15,342 nucleotides of DNA from Cyclostephanos tholiformis (Eukaryota; Bacillariophyta; Thalassiosirophyceae; Thalassiosirales; Thalassiosiraceae). Below are positions 1-9,900 of this stretch, piece by piece. Location: assembly GCA_036939975.1 (NCBI GenBank), contig JALLPB010000481.1:1-15342 (forward strand). The letters run 5' to 3'. Each line of letters starts with the position of its first letter. The stretch's first letter is position 1. The notes under the pieces were generated by a model that had not been told where the DNA came from, made no database searches, and saw only the letters and a list, made by a program, of their open reading frames with translations. The translations under genes and the position numbers were made by a program.

Positions 1-487
1 GTAGGAATCATTGCCCATGGTGTGGGGATGATGTCGATGCGCTTGGTTTGGGCGCCGCCAGTCCGTAGGGGAGTCTATAGGGAAATCCGCTGGCTACCAT
101 GGTTAGCCAATTTTTTCTGGTCAATTGTGCGCAGAGGAGGGGGTATTACTGGTACATAGACTGGTACGTAGGATTAGTACGAAACAGGGGAAAAAAATGT
201 CACGGCGCACAATTGGGGTTAATCTCGTAGTCAACTTTTCAATATTTTTTTCTTTTTTTAATGCGAGTCGCTGAGTGTCGTCTCTTTAGAAAGAGGTAAG
301 CAAATCTATTAGAGACTGTATGTAAATTGTGATAATAGGTAATTCTCTAATATCTATCATAGATCACCACGAGCCATACGCGAATAAACCGAAATTTTTT
401 AGTATTTAGCGCAACAATTCCGTCTGTCCGCCTCCCTCTCTACCTTCCCCCACACAATCCACATCACACCAAACCCGGGCATCAATC
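1..487. other. Upstream flank of the shikimate kinase gene
   Basis: No coding region is supported here. The first 230 bases are of mixed composition and contain an 11-base inverted repeat (listed separately), a near-palindrome around the CCATGG at 98-103, and two copies of ACTGGTAC near 148 and 160. From about 235 the sequence becomes AT-rich with T and A runs, then turns C-rich (about 420-475) just before the ATG at 488, which fits a short pyrimidine-rich 5' leader. No TATA box or initiator can be fixed with confidence. Confidence 0.5.
122..215. repeat. 11-base perfect inverted repeat, arms 122-132 and 205-215
   Basis: CAATTGTGCGC at 122-132 is exactly reverse-complemented by GCGCACAATTG at 205-215, with 72 bases between. 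The pairing does not extend outward or inward. The interval contains no ORF of note. It could be a remnant of a small mobile element or a chance pair; no target-site duplication is evident. Confidence 0.5.
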
Positions 488-1468
488 ATGACGACGCCCC
501 GCCGCGTCATCCTCGCCCCCTTTCTCCTCCTCCTCCCGACCCTCCTCCTCGCGGGCACCGCCCTCTCGTTCGTCCCCTCCCCCGGTGCGCTCCGCCATGG
601 TGGCATCATAGGACAACAACATCAACGTCGCCCCGGGTCGTCGTCGTCGTCGTCGTCGTCGAGGTCGACGAGGACTGCACGCCGTTCGTCATCGTACCAT
701 CGAACCTCCGCCCTATCCGCCGGAGGATTCGAGTGGGAAGATCCCACATCGGACATCGCCGATCCGGGCGTCGAGAATCCGTACAAGAATCCCGACCTGC
801 TCCTAGTCTCCCCCTCGCCCTCATCGTCCGACGATGCCGCGACGCACCTGAGGGTCGATCCGGCGAGACTCCTCTCCCCCCGTCTGCAGGGATGCAACAT
901 ATACCTCATAGGGATGATGGGGAGCGGCAAGTCGGTCGTGGGAGATGCCATCGCGCGTCGGATGGGGAATTACAACTTCCTGGATACCGACGTCATACTC
1001 GAGCGTGCCACCGGGATGACGATAGCCCAAATATTCGAGGAGGAGGGGGAGGACGCGTTCCGTGACGCTGAGGCGCAGGTATTGGATGCCATCCACGCTC
1101 ACGTTCGATGCGTGATAGGCACCGGGGGCGGATTGGTGTTGCGGAATCAGAATTGGAGCAAATTGCAGACCGGACTGGTGCTGTACCTGAAGGTCGATCC
1201 GGAGGTGATATACGACAGGATCAGGGGCAATACCGATCGTCCGTTATTGCGCAACGACGATCCCCTCGGCACGATAAAGCGATTGATCGAGGAGAGGAGG
1301 GGACGGTACGAGCAGGCGGACGTGATCGTGGAGGTGAAAGCGGACATGGATGTGCGCGACGCGGCCGACGCGTGCGTGCGCGCTTTGCACGATTTCATCG
1401 ACGATAATCCCCCGGCGTGGAAGAAGGCCAAGGCCAAGGCACGTGAGGATGGATTGGATTGGGTGTAA
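488..1468 (+). CDS. aroK: Shikimate kinase, plastid-targeted precursor
   Basis: Shikimate kinase (EC 2.7.1.71) phosphorylates shikimate with ATP, the fifth step of the shikimate pathway to chorismate and the aromatic amino acids. The 326-residue product is longer than bacterial AroK because of an N-terminal extension of about 130 residues. Residues 1-27 are a signal-peptide-like stretch (PRR, then Leu-rich), followed by LS-FVPSP, resembling the diatom ASAFAP plastid motif, and a Ser/Arg/Thr-rich, transit-peptide-like segment with eight Ser in a row. The kinase core follows: Walker A GMMGSGKS at 142-149, the DTD shikimate/Mg motif at 166-168, FRDAE (substrate Arg), GTGGG with glycines at 213-215, lid Arg251 in DRPLLR, and RRGRYEQAD near the end. 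The ATG at 488 starts the signal peptide and there is no intron. It converges on the next gene. The assignment is secure; plastid targeting is inferred from the presequence. Confidence 0.94.
   Translation: MTTPRRVILAPFLLLLPTLLLAGTALSFVPSPGALRHGGIIGQQHQRRPGSSSSSSSSRSTRTARRSSSYHRTSALSAGGFEWEDPTSDIADPGVENPYKNPDLLLVSPSPSSSDDAATHLRVDPARLLSPRLQGCNIYLIGMMGSGKSVVGDAIARRMGNYNFLDTDVILERATGMTIAQIFEEEGEDAFRDAEAQVLDAIHAHVRCVIGTGGGLVLRNQNWSKLQTGLVLYLKVDPEVIYDRIRGNTDRPLLRNDDPLGTIKRLIEERRGRYEQADVIVEVKADMDVRDAADACVRALHDFIDDNPPAWKKAKAKAREDGLDWV
638..661 (+). repeat. (TCG)8 trinucleotide run
   Basis: Eight perfect TCG units encode eight serines within the transit-peptide-like part of the shikimate kinase precursor. 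The run lies outside the enzyme core, so length changes in steps of three would be tolerated. Confidence 0.95.
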
Positions 1469-1573
1469 TTGATTAAGAATATCAACCGATAATTATAATA
1501 TAACAATGTGTAATCGATTTTTTGTGATGGAGAGAGATCGGGAAAGAGCGAGGGTGCTCGTGCGTTTGATCTT

Positions 1574-1768
1574 TCACCAAGTGCCAAGGGGATCCCGATC
1601 CCACACCTCCTTAAAGAAGCAAAACCTCGTCGCTGCCTCCCTTTCGTTTGCGGTCAAATCACTCCAATATTTCGTTTCCGCGGCCAACAGCATGTCAGTG
1701 TATTGACCGAGGCCAAATCCATTAAGTTGGTCCCTGTCGTAGGCCGTGTAATCTACACGACAGAGAGT

Positions 1769-1801
<33 letters not shown>

Positions 1802-2794
1802 CGGGGGGGGGGGGAGCGTGAATACGGACACGTAAATGGAAGACAGGCTCGATTTCGAGGGTACACATGTTTGCTTCTCGGAGGGGAGGGACGAGATCAT
1901 ACAAAAAGTAAGTTATTCAAACATCATCATAACATACTCACGGTTGATGAAGCAATCCCATATATTCTCGTCGATGCCGAGCATCAATAAACTCTTCCGT
2001 TGTTTTGCATCGAGCGTCGAGTATGCCCGACTTTCGACGACGTGCGACATGTAATTCCACGAACCAATGTCGTAACCGAATGCCCCTTCGAGGAAGACCT
2101 TGGTTTCGCTCGATAGATCGTGCCATGGAACGTAACGTAGTTTCGGGTAATTATAAGGGAATGGATTCCTCGTCTCAACGACATTGACGCCATCAATCGA
2201 CTCCGTCCTCTTCTCGAGGACAGCGTCCGTCGTTGGAGGTCTCAACTTGAGTTGGATCCTGGTCATCATTTCCGCTATGGACTCGACGCCAACATCCGAA
2301 CCGTTGCCGTTTTCCCTTGTTTCATCCCTTCCTTCTCCTCCACTTCCTCCGCCTCCTCCACCTTCTCCTCTTTCTCCTTTCCCCTGTTCTGCCTCGTCCT
2401 CCTCCACCTCCACCTCCTTCGTCGCTGTTGCCGTCGCGCCCGACGAATCGGTCACGTTCTTTTTACGGTAGCCTTTCAGCGCTCTTTCACCGTGCTCGTC
2501 CGCGTTGTGATCGCCCACCGCAGTCCCACGAGCATACTTCGATCGCGCGCCGCCGCGTCGTCGTTCCTCCCGTCGCACCGTATAGTCGATCGGTCCGTGA
2601 TATCCCCTGGCGAATTCACCGGCCATCCCTCCGTCGTATATGATATTATCCTCGGCCACCCCCGAATATAGGAGCTCGGACCCATCGCCGCGCTCTCGTG
2701 CACGACGTGCTACATCGACGACACCCAATATGGCCGCGAAGCCGATAATGATCACCGCGACACCGTTCCCGAGGCATCTCGCGTCCGCCCACAT
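1574..2794 (-). CDS. Membrane-anchored WDCF-repeat protein (two exons)
   Basis: Function unknown. The model is complement(join(1574..1752,1942..2794)), 343 residues. Residues 11-28 (from GNGVAVIIIG) are a single hydrophobic segment followed by RRARER, fitting a signal anchor. A charged linker contains a Glu-rich stretch and a Gly run. Residues from about 215 form one copy of the repeat found twice in the gene at 10874-12058: YVPW..L....GYDIGSWN, then LDAKQRKSLLMLGI, WDCFINHY at 279-286, and WSDLTANEREAATRFCFF..VWD at 314-336. The splice uses donor GTGAGT and acceptor GTGTAG. Joining makes the His codon of CFINHY across the junction, exactly restoring the motif of the paralogue; the unspliced reading ends soon after CFINR. 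The segment between WDCF and C-F-F is about 13 residues shorter than in the paralogue. The family is not one I recognise. Confidence 0.82.
1753..1941 (-). other. Intron of the WDCF-repeat gene, with poly-C tract
   Basis: The 189-base intron begins GTGAGTATG at 1941 and ends GTGTAG at 1753 on the minus strand. Between them lies a near-pure run of C (1814 down to 1769) ending about 15 bases before the acceptor, where a polypyrimidine tract belongs. Phase is 1. Support is the restored CFINHY motif and the conserved downstream domain; no transcript was available. Confidence 0.85.
1769..1814. repeat. Interrupted homopolymer (G33-C-G12 on the plus strand)
   Basis: Thirty-three consecutive G (1769-1801), one C (1802), then twelve G (1803-1814). 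It lies inside the minus-strand intron, so the transcript carries poly-C. Length in the assembly is uncertain because such runs are hard to sequence. Confidence 0.97.
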
Positions 2795-3360
2795 GATGGG
2801 TTCTGGTCGAGGGCTAAGCGGATTCCTCTTCCAAGTTCAGTCGTCCCCTCGAGAAGAGAGGGTAACAATGGTAATATAATAAGTCGTCCTTTCGGGGTTC
2901 GTCCTATGCTCGCATTCCGCCGATGCACTCGCAAAAATAAATAGTGATGACGGTGCGCGATGAAAAATGCCATTATTTTTCTATTTTGGAATTACTAGGT
3001 AGTAATATTGTAGTAAGTATATTTCAGAATCCTGCCATGCGCCCCAGTCTTGCTTGATCGATCACTCTCACGCTTCAAACTACAATACCTAATACCTACG
3101 ATATTATTATTATCCTGCGAGCCCCTTAATCGTAAGTACATACGTACTTAGCGGTAAATACCTAAGCATTTTCTCGCATCTCGCCACACTTGATTGAGAG
3201 CTGAGCCATCACTCTCTTACCTACCTACTCTAATTGTTTTTTTTCTTTCGCCCCAGACCACACAAAAACGTTCTTCTCGTCACCATCACCGCAGTCTCGT
3301 TCTCTCTCGTCGGGTGTTAACAAACCGTCGTCGTATCATCGGTGTCGTTTGGATCGCAAC
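2795..3360. other. Divergent intergenic region
   Basis: These 566 bases separate the minus-strand WDCF-repeat gene from the plus-strand methyltransferase gene and must hold both promoters. The middle (about 2940-3240) is AT-rich with short repeats such as CCTAATACCTA and TACGTAC. The right end (3240-3340) becomes pyrimidine-rich (TTTTTTTTCTTTCG, TTCTCTCTCG), like the leader before the shikimate kinase. No ORF, tRNA or confident TATA box was seen. Confidence 0.5.
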
Positions 3361-3438
3361 ATGGAGAGAATAGAGATAGCAGCGCCATCCCACCCAACGA
3401 AACCGAGACAGGACGTGGACGCTGCTCAAATAACGAAC

Positions 3439-3469
<31 letters not shown>

Positions 3470-6400
3470 ACATGAACCGTCGACGTCGTCGTCCATCATC
3501 GATCGCGATCATGGCGATGTCGATGACGATGACCATGATTATTATTCGTCGCCCGGTCGTGGTACCATCGGCGTCGCCGTTCTTGGGCTGTACGGCCTTC
3601 CTCCTCCCCCACTCCCCTCCCACCGCCGCCACCCGGTCCCGTGTCCCTGATACTGCTGGATCGCCGACTTCCGTCGACCGTATGGGGGGAAGGACGGACA
3701 ACGGCGGCGGCGGAGGATCATCCCATATCGCGATCACGGCGATCCGTGCCTCATCCCGATCGCCACCGAGGCGGACGACGACGAAATCGTCCCCCGAGGA
3801 GGCCGGTGGGGGGGACGTCGGGGGGGGCGGCGGGGGGGGGAGGGGAAAGGAGGGGAAGACGAGGTCGTCGAAGGACGGCAACGGCAGGTACAAGACCATC
3901 GCCGACATGATGAAAGCGCTCGAGAGGGATCCGAACAAATTCGTGACGAGGGATTCGAACGGGAGGGAGGTTAGCGTTAACGGTCGACGTATCGATCCGA
4001 GGAAGGGACCGAGCAAACGAACGAGGGCCAAGGTCGATAGGCCCAAGCAGAGTTACGTGTATGCCAGTCAGCGTAGGGCGATGAACGCGAATGCGAATAC
4101 CGCGATCGCGGACGCGACGAAGAGAACGATGACGACGGCGGCGGTTGCGGCGGCGACTGTGACTGGGGGCGGAGGAGGACGATTTCGACGACGGGACGAT
4201 GGCGACGACGACGACCACGTCAACGACGACCGACGCGATCCGATTGGCGCGACCGCGGGTGCCGCCCTCGTCCCGACATCGACGGATGCCGCTAGCGGTA
4301 GTAAACGACGACGCGGTATATCCGAGGCCGAGAGGGAACGTCACGCCAATCGTATCGAATACGCTCGATCGCTCGGTCTCGATCCCAACTCGCAGCGCGC
4401 CGATGCGATAATGGGGGACGGCATCGAGGATGTGCCGCGCATCGTCGGACGCGTTCGCGTCGGTCCCCGCGGATCGGCGACGATGGCGGAAGAGGACGAT
4501 TCCGTCGTGGAAACGTCGGGAACGTACGCGTACGTGATATACAAGCCTCCGGGATGGTGCGTGTTGGGGGAGAAGGGAAGGGGGGGTAAGACGAAGAAGG
4601 ACTCGACGACGACGGTTGCGACGATAGCAACGGTGATGACGTCGACGTCGACGTCTGTATCAACTCGCCGGGGGAATAACAACAAGACGAGACGGATCAA
4701 GGCCTATGACGAGGAGGTAGACGATTACACCTACGTCGAATACGACGAGGACGACGTCCTCGCATTGCTCACGCCGAAGGAGCGTCTCGAACTCGCGAAG
4801 GAGGGGGGATTGGATCTGCGCGACGAAAAGGCCGTTATGGCGCGCGATTCCCTCATGGGGATAGAATGGGACGACGACGACGATGGAGGCGTTGGCGTCG
4901 TGAGGAAGAAGAGGAGGAATGGTGGTATAGTAAGCGTCGACGACATTGACAGCGACGATGTTACGACGGCACGGATCGCGGGCGTCGACGGTACGAGGGC
5001 GAGAGCGAACCTGAACGTCCCATCGTCATCCCGACCGTCGTTGGCGAGTTGGCTCAAGGACCTAAAAGCCGCCGAAGGTACGCCCGTGAGGGGTGGTAAA
5101 TACTGGATCGCGATCGCTGGCGCGACGGACGTGGATGACTCGGGACTAGTATTGCTCTGTCCCCGCGATAGGGCCTCGTACGTACACGTCGATACGTGTT
5201 CGTACGTTGCCGTTATCGGAAATGGCGGGTCGATGGCGAGTCGTTCGAGCCTCGTTAAGTCAATTAGGAACGCCGCATCCGCCGGGGGAGGGAGTCTTGT
5301 GGGCACATCCGATGGTACGTCCGCGACGTTCGAGGTCCTATCGAGGATGAGGACGGGTAGGGCGGAGGATCCGGTGACGACGGTACGAGTATGCCTGTCC
5401 GATGGAGCGTCGACGTGCGATCGAGCGGTCCTATTTTGCCAGGATGAACTCGGCGACGGGGTTAGGGGCGATGCGGCCGGCGATCCGCTCGATAGACGAT
5501 CGTGGCGACGACTGGTCCACTGTGAGTCCATGACCGTATCGAGCGTTGTCGATGTGGACATCGACGAGCCGGCGTTGGTCGTCGAGGGCGTTTCATTACC
5601 GGACGACATTTCGAATTACTCAAATCGTAGGGATGGATCGGTATTCGTCGGGGGGAGTTTTCTAGGTAGGAGGAATGGACTGTCGAAGAACGGCATGACG
5701 AATGCGTATCGCGAGATAAATGGTGCGGCGGATGGATATCCGGGATGGATCGTCGACAGGTACGATAAGTGGTTGTATGTGCAGCAGGAAGAGGAGGGAG
5801 AGGATGATAGCGGAAGGCCCTCGGCGATGCTCGGGAAGGGACCGCTCCCCTCCCTTCACGATGGATACACCGCCGGCGTGTATTACTTGCCCATCCGGTC
5901 GGATCGGTCAATAATGGGAAACGGAAGGCGCAAACCAGTCCTCCTGGAGGGGAAGGCCGCCCCGGAAATCGTCCCCGTGGTGGAAAACGGGATCAATTAC
6001 CTTGTCAATTTGGGCGACTCGTTCTCCACGGGCATTTTCTTAGATCAGAGACTCCAACGGGCGTACCTCGCCAATATTTGCAACAGGGAAACCCGCGTGT
6101 TGAATTGCTTTGCTCACGCCGGCGCCTTTAGCGTCGCCGCAGCCACCTCGGGGGCTAGGACGGTTTCGTTGGATTTGGATAGGAAATGGCTGGATAGGAT
6201 TCGTCCACAGATGGAGGCGAATGGGATCGTGGAGTGGGAAGGGCGGCACGATGTCATTTACGGTGATTGTAAGTTTCCCCTACTTCGTCGTTCAGCGATT
6301 TACTTTTGTCGCATGGTACATATCCATTCATTGATCCAAAATGATATTCAACTATTCACCATTCAATCGATCTCACCAGGTTTCGACTGGCTTGCAAGGC

Positions 6401-6726
6401 TGGCCCAGAGGAATGAGCCATTCGACGTGGTCATTCTCGACCCTCCTAGCACCAGTGTTGGTAAAAAGAAGAAAAGGTGGAGCGTCAAAAGTGACATGGC
6501 CGAGCTGGTGACACTCGCGGTGCCGCTTGTCAAGAGCGATGGGCTACTGTTCACGACTACGAACTCGGCGAGTCTGCGGATTGAAAAATTCGTCAACATG
6601 TGCAAGAAGGGCCTGACGGATGCCGGTGTTCCAAATGCAAGGCTCGAGAGGGTATCGCCGATGCCAAGCGATTTTTCGAGCATGGGATCACAACCCGTGA
6701 AAAACTTAGTATGGAGAATACCATGA
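3361..6726 (+). CDS. RlmI/RlmK-like rRNA methyltransferase with pseudouridine-synthase-like region
   Basis: The model is join(3361..6268,6380..6726), 1084 residues. The C-terminal third matches RlmI/RlmK-type SAM-dependent rRNA methyltransferases: YREINGAADGYPGWIVDRY, then TGIFLDQR, motif I VLNCFAHAGAFSV (from residue 913), acidic motif SLDLD, GDCFDWL across the splice, and catalytic-loop ILDPPS with Asp990. The middle has pseudouridine-synthase-like pieces: YKPPG at 394-398, GATDVDDSGLVLL with Asp590 where RluA/RsuA enzymes carry the catalytic Asp (but Ala and Thr replace the usual Arg-Leu before it), SYVAVIG, and FEVL...TVRVCL. These are split by a long acidic, low-complexity insert. The N-terminal 300 residues are Arg/Gly/Asp-rich and unrecognised. 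A downstream ATG at 3472 would put MNRRRRRP, a hydrophobic stretch and CTA-FLLP at the very N-terminus, a plausible plastid presequence, so the start is uncertain. The methyltransferase call is strong; substrate base and the pseudouridine activity are not established. Confidence 0.85.
3442..3468 (+). repeat. (ACG)9 trinucleotide run
   Basis: Nine perfect ACG units would encode nine threonines if translation starts at 3361. The run ends just before the alternative ATG at 3472, so it would be untranslated leader if that start is used. Confidence 0.93.
6269..6379 (+). other. Stop-free intron (111 bases) in the methyltransferase gene
   Basis: Donor GTAAGTTT at 6269, acceptor CTCACCAG ending at 6379. 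The interval is AT-richer than its flanks. Removal joins ATT|GT to make Cys and gives GDCFDWL, the expected RlmI motif. Its length is 37 codons with no in-frame stop, so the unspliced message is also open and would insert 37 residues between the SAM-binding motifs and the DPPS loop. Confidence 0.88.
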
Positions 6727-6936
6727 GCGGGACTAGGAAATTGTGTTTTCTCTTTCAGAAATGATTAAATTAAAAGGCATCACTTGTACTGAATTTTTGC
6801 AGTTATCCCTTATATACTTTTGGCACTACCTATCGCTTCCCCCCATATTCATGAACCTCTGATAATCACGCATGTTCGACGAGGAAAAAGGTTTCAGTGT
6901 ACGGAAACAAGATTGCAGGAAACGAATTACATCCTG

Positions 6937-9900
6937 TCAGGATGTTGATATGGCCAACTCAGGACTCAGCATCAAGTACAGAGTAAACATTGCACCTATG
7001 ACCTGAACTGTGGCATGTGCGCCAAATCGTACTGATCGTATGTTATTGTCAGCACATAACTTTTGAGTCAAGGACAGTGTGGCGCCAATAGACCCAATCA
7101 TCAAAAGGCCTTGGACAGTATGAATCGACGCGTCACTGGCAATAAATTGAGGGATTTTGGCAGCACATATGTCGGAAACATTAACGCCGAAAGAAATCGG
7201 CAATCGCACCAGCGTAAGACCCAGCTCACGCAAGCCCAAACCAAGCCAGTATGCAGTCAAGCTTCCCCAGGCCAGGGGTAGGTAGCCATATCCAATTTCT
7301 TGGATATCAATCTTCACTGTTTTTCTCATAATGCTCATGAACTGAAACATGTTTAGTCTCCCTGTGTTAAAAATATCGGCGTTGTCAAATAAATCATTCG
7401 ACTCTTGTTCACTGAGAGGAATCTTCAAATACCCGAGGTCAGACATAGTTCTAAACTCCTCCTTTGTTAGGTAGCCAGAGCCTTCGGTGTCGAGTCTTTC
7501 AAATATCTCTATGAAAGTCAGCTTTGTTTGTAACTCGTTCTCCTTAATGATACTAAGGTAAGTGGGGTGCGATGGCTGCTCAGCCTCTTTGATTGCAAAG
7601 TATAGATCTTGGATCTCATCAATCAACATCGGTGCTGTGTCTTGCTTGAGTACATTTAGTAGAAGCTTTCGCTGGCTTTGTGGTATGTTAAGGGCAATAA
7701 ATCCTTCCTCCAATTCCCAACCTGATATTCTGCCATCGCCATCTAAATCCCACTCTTCTATCGTAGATGAAAAGTCGACGCCTCCGTTTAGCAAAGACCC
7801 GTATAGATTTTTGATTGCAGCGTTCTCTGCAGGGTGATGGGTTAGTTCTCGTTTCCATACATTGGACAAAGATTCTAGTGGTACAGCAGCAAAATCAGCA
7901 ACTAGTGCAATCATTCCTGGGACGGCTAGTATCACAGCTGATAATGCAGAATGGATAGCAAATGGCAGGTCGAATGCCGGTTTCGATGTGGCAATAGATG
8001 GATCCATGCCAAGTTCGTGAAGTATTTTTGGCAGATAGTGAAGAATGATTGAGCCCTGGAGAATCGTGATGACACCTCCAAACCAAAAATTAGTCTTTAC
8101 TTGACTTTTAGCCAAGCTTTTTCCCTGGTGGACCTGCATTGGCAATAGCCAGGGCAATCCAAAATCTAGACCTATTGGTCTCAGGTTTAACTCTGGAGCC
8201 TCACGCTCACACTGAGATTGAAGCGGGCGACGCAAAATTGTGTGAGACGATGTGATTTGACCCAAGATTCTTGCACGCAGAGGACGGATCTTACATTCTT
8301 AATACAACTCATACACATTACACAATCTCCCATATCCCGAAGCTGATTGTTCTTGAGGTCCATAGTACAGCCCTTGATAGCTGTTTTATCCGAAGGATCA
8401 AGAGTTGGCGAGTTGCCAGAAATGCATGTTGGGTTTGTACATCCATCGCAATTGGATTTCCAGGTGCGGACTTCTGCCATGGCAAGGGTTGAAAACATGC
8501 TGTTCATCGCTCCGATAGGGCAAAAGTAGCGACACCAAAGTCTCTTTTCCCAGGTGATAGACATTAACACTGCACCGGCTGTTATCAGGAGGAGAAGGCA
8601 CGATGAGAGATAGCCAGTATCAGGTAGATCCCAAAGTTCCTCCCAAATTAGAATTGCATAGAAAAGGCAGAACGCAAATGTAGGTCCGATTGTTGAACCC
8701 CATTTTGGCCACTTCTTCAACTCAATATCCATACTAACTATTATTTCTTGTGCCCATGATCCTAATGCCATGAAAGGACAGACTGCGCACCATATTCTAC
8801 CTAGGAATGGAAAGACTAGCATTATCCCCGGCCACCACCCAGCCCAAAATATTGTAAGGGCTGTATTTTCAGCCCTTGTTTGTGGGCCTAGCCATAGAAG
8901 CAGATTGATCGCAACGAATGCTGGTATTACAATATAACGCAACGTATGATCAAATATCCACGGAGACATAATGATCTTGCGCAAAAGAGGGATATTGTAC
9001 AGTAGCCTGATTCGCACATCTTTGTTGTTTGCGGTGCCAAAAAGATGCTTAGACTCAATAATGTTTGTCTTCTCTAATGACAACTGTTTAAGACATTTCG
9101 AAAGTTCTGCATCTAGCTCCTCATTTCCATCAATCCCCCAAGTGTGGTCCAAAAGAGTGTGCATTGCTTCCTTGCTCAGGCTTACGTTGTTCAGGCCATA
9201 ATTGTGTTCAAATTGCTTAATTTTTCCTTTGACGATGTTCGGCACGTCTCTCAAACGAATTGCCAAAGATGGTACGTTTATGAAAATCGCATCAAATATA
9301 TTCTCACTGGATTTCTCGAAATACTCTGGCTCGAGTCGAGTACAGCCAATAACACGGGGAAGAAACCTTTTGGTTTTATTCTCGTAGCGACTAAAATATT
9401 CTCCATGCACCAAACGTACGAATGCATGACTTAAATCTTCACGCCGTTCAAAGATTTCCTTGCTCTCAACATGTTGTGCTTGGAATCCCTCCACTATAAT
9501 TGTCGAATTTGCTTGTAATGATAGATCATCAAGCATACCAGGGCGTGAATCCGTTCCGAGAATCATGTCTACGTAGTCCGCCCATTCGTCCAGCAAGAGG
9601 CGGTGCACATGTTGAGTTTGCCAAGATGGTAGGTGACATGCAATCTCACGAGCAAGCTCACGCTTTCCCGACCCTCGAGGTCCATATAAAATAATAGGCG
9701 ATGTGTTCATCGGATCATCCTTAATTGCCTCGATTTGTTGACGCAATTTAATCGCCCTGGGCGATGTACCCTCCATGATAGCCGTTTGTTCGTGCACTTC
9801 AATGGAGGGGAGGGTCTCTCCATCGCCACCGGCACCGAAAGAGCTATCGATAGAGACATCCCTCTGAAAACGAAATTTCGCATCCGTATGGTGGATTGGT

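Noticed and set aside
3349..3363. TTG as start of the methyltransferase
   Set aside because: A non-ATG start is unlikely in a nuclear eukaryotic gene; ATG lies four codons downstream.
3426..4344. Long minus-strand ORFs with Val or Pro runs
   Set aside because: They are antisense readings of GAC/ACG/GGG repeats in the N-terminal part of the methyltransferase gene.
4731..5609. Minus-strand ORF of 292 codons, Ser/Thr/Pro-rich
   Set aside because: It lies antisense to the methyltransferase gene, where GC-rich codons with few A/T leave the opposite frame open. No domain is recognisable.
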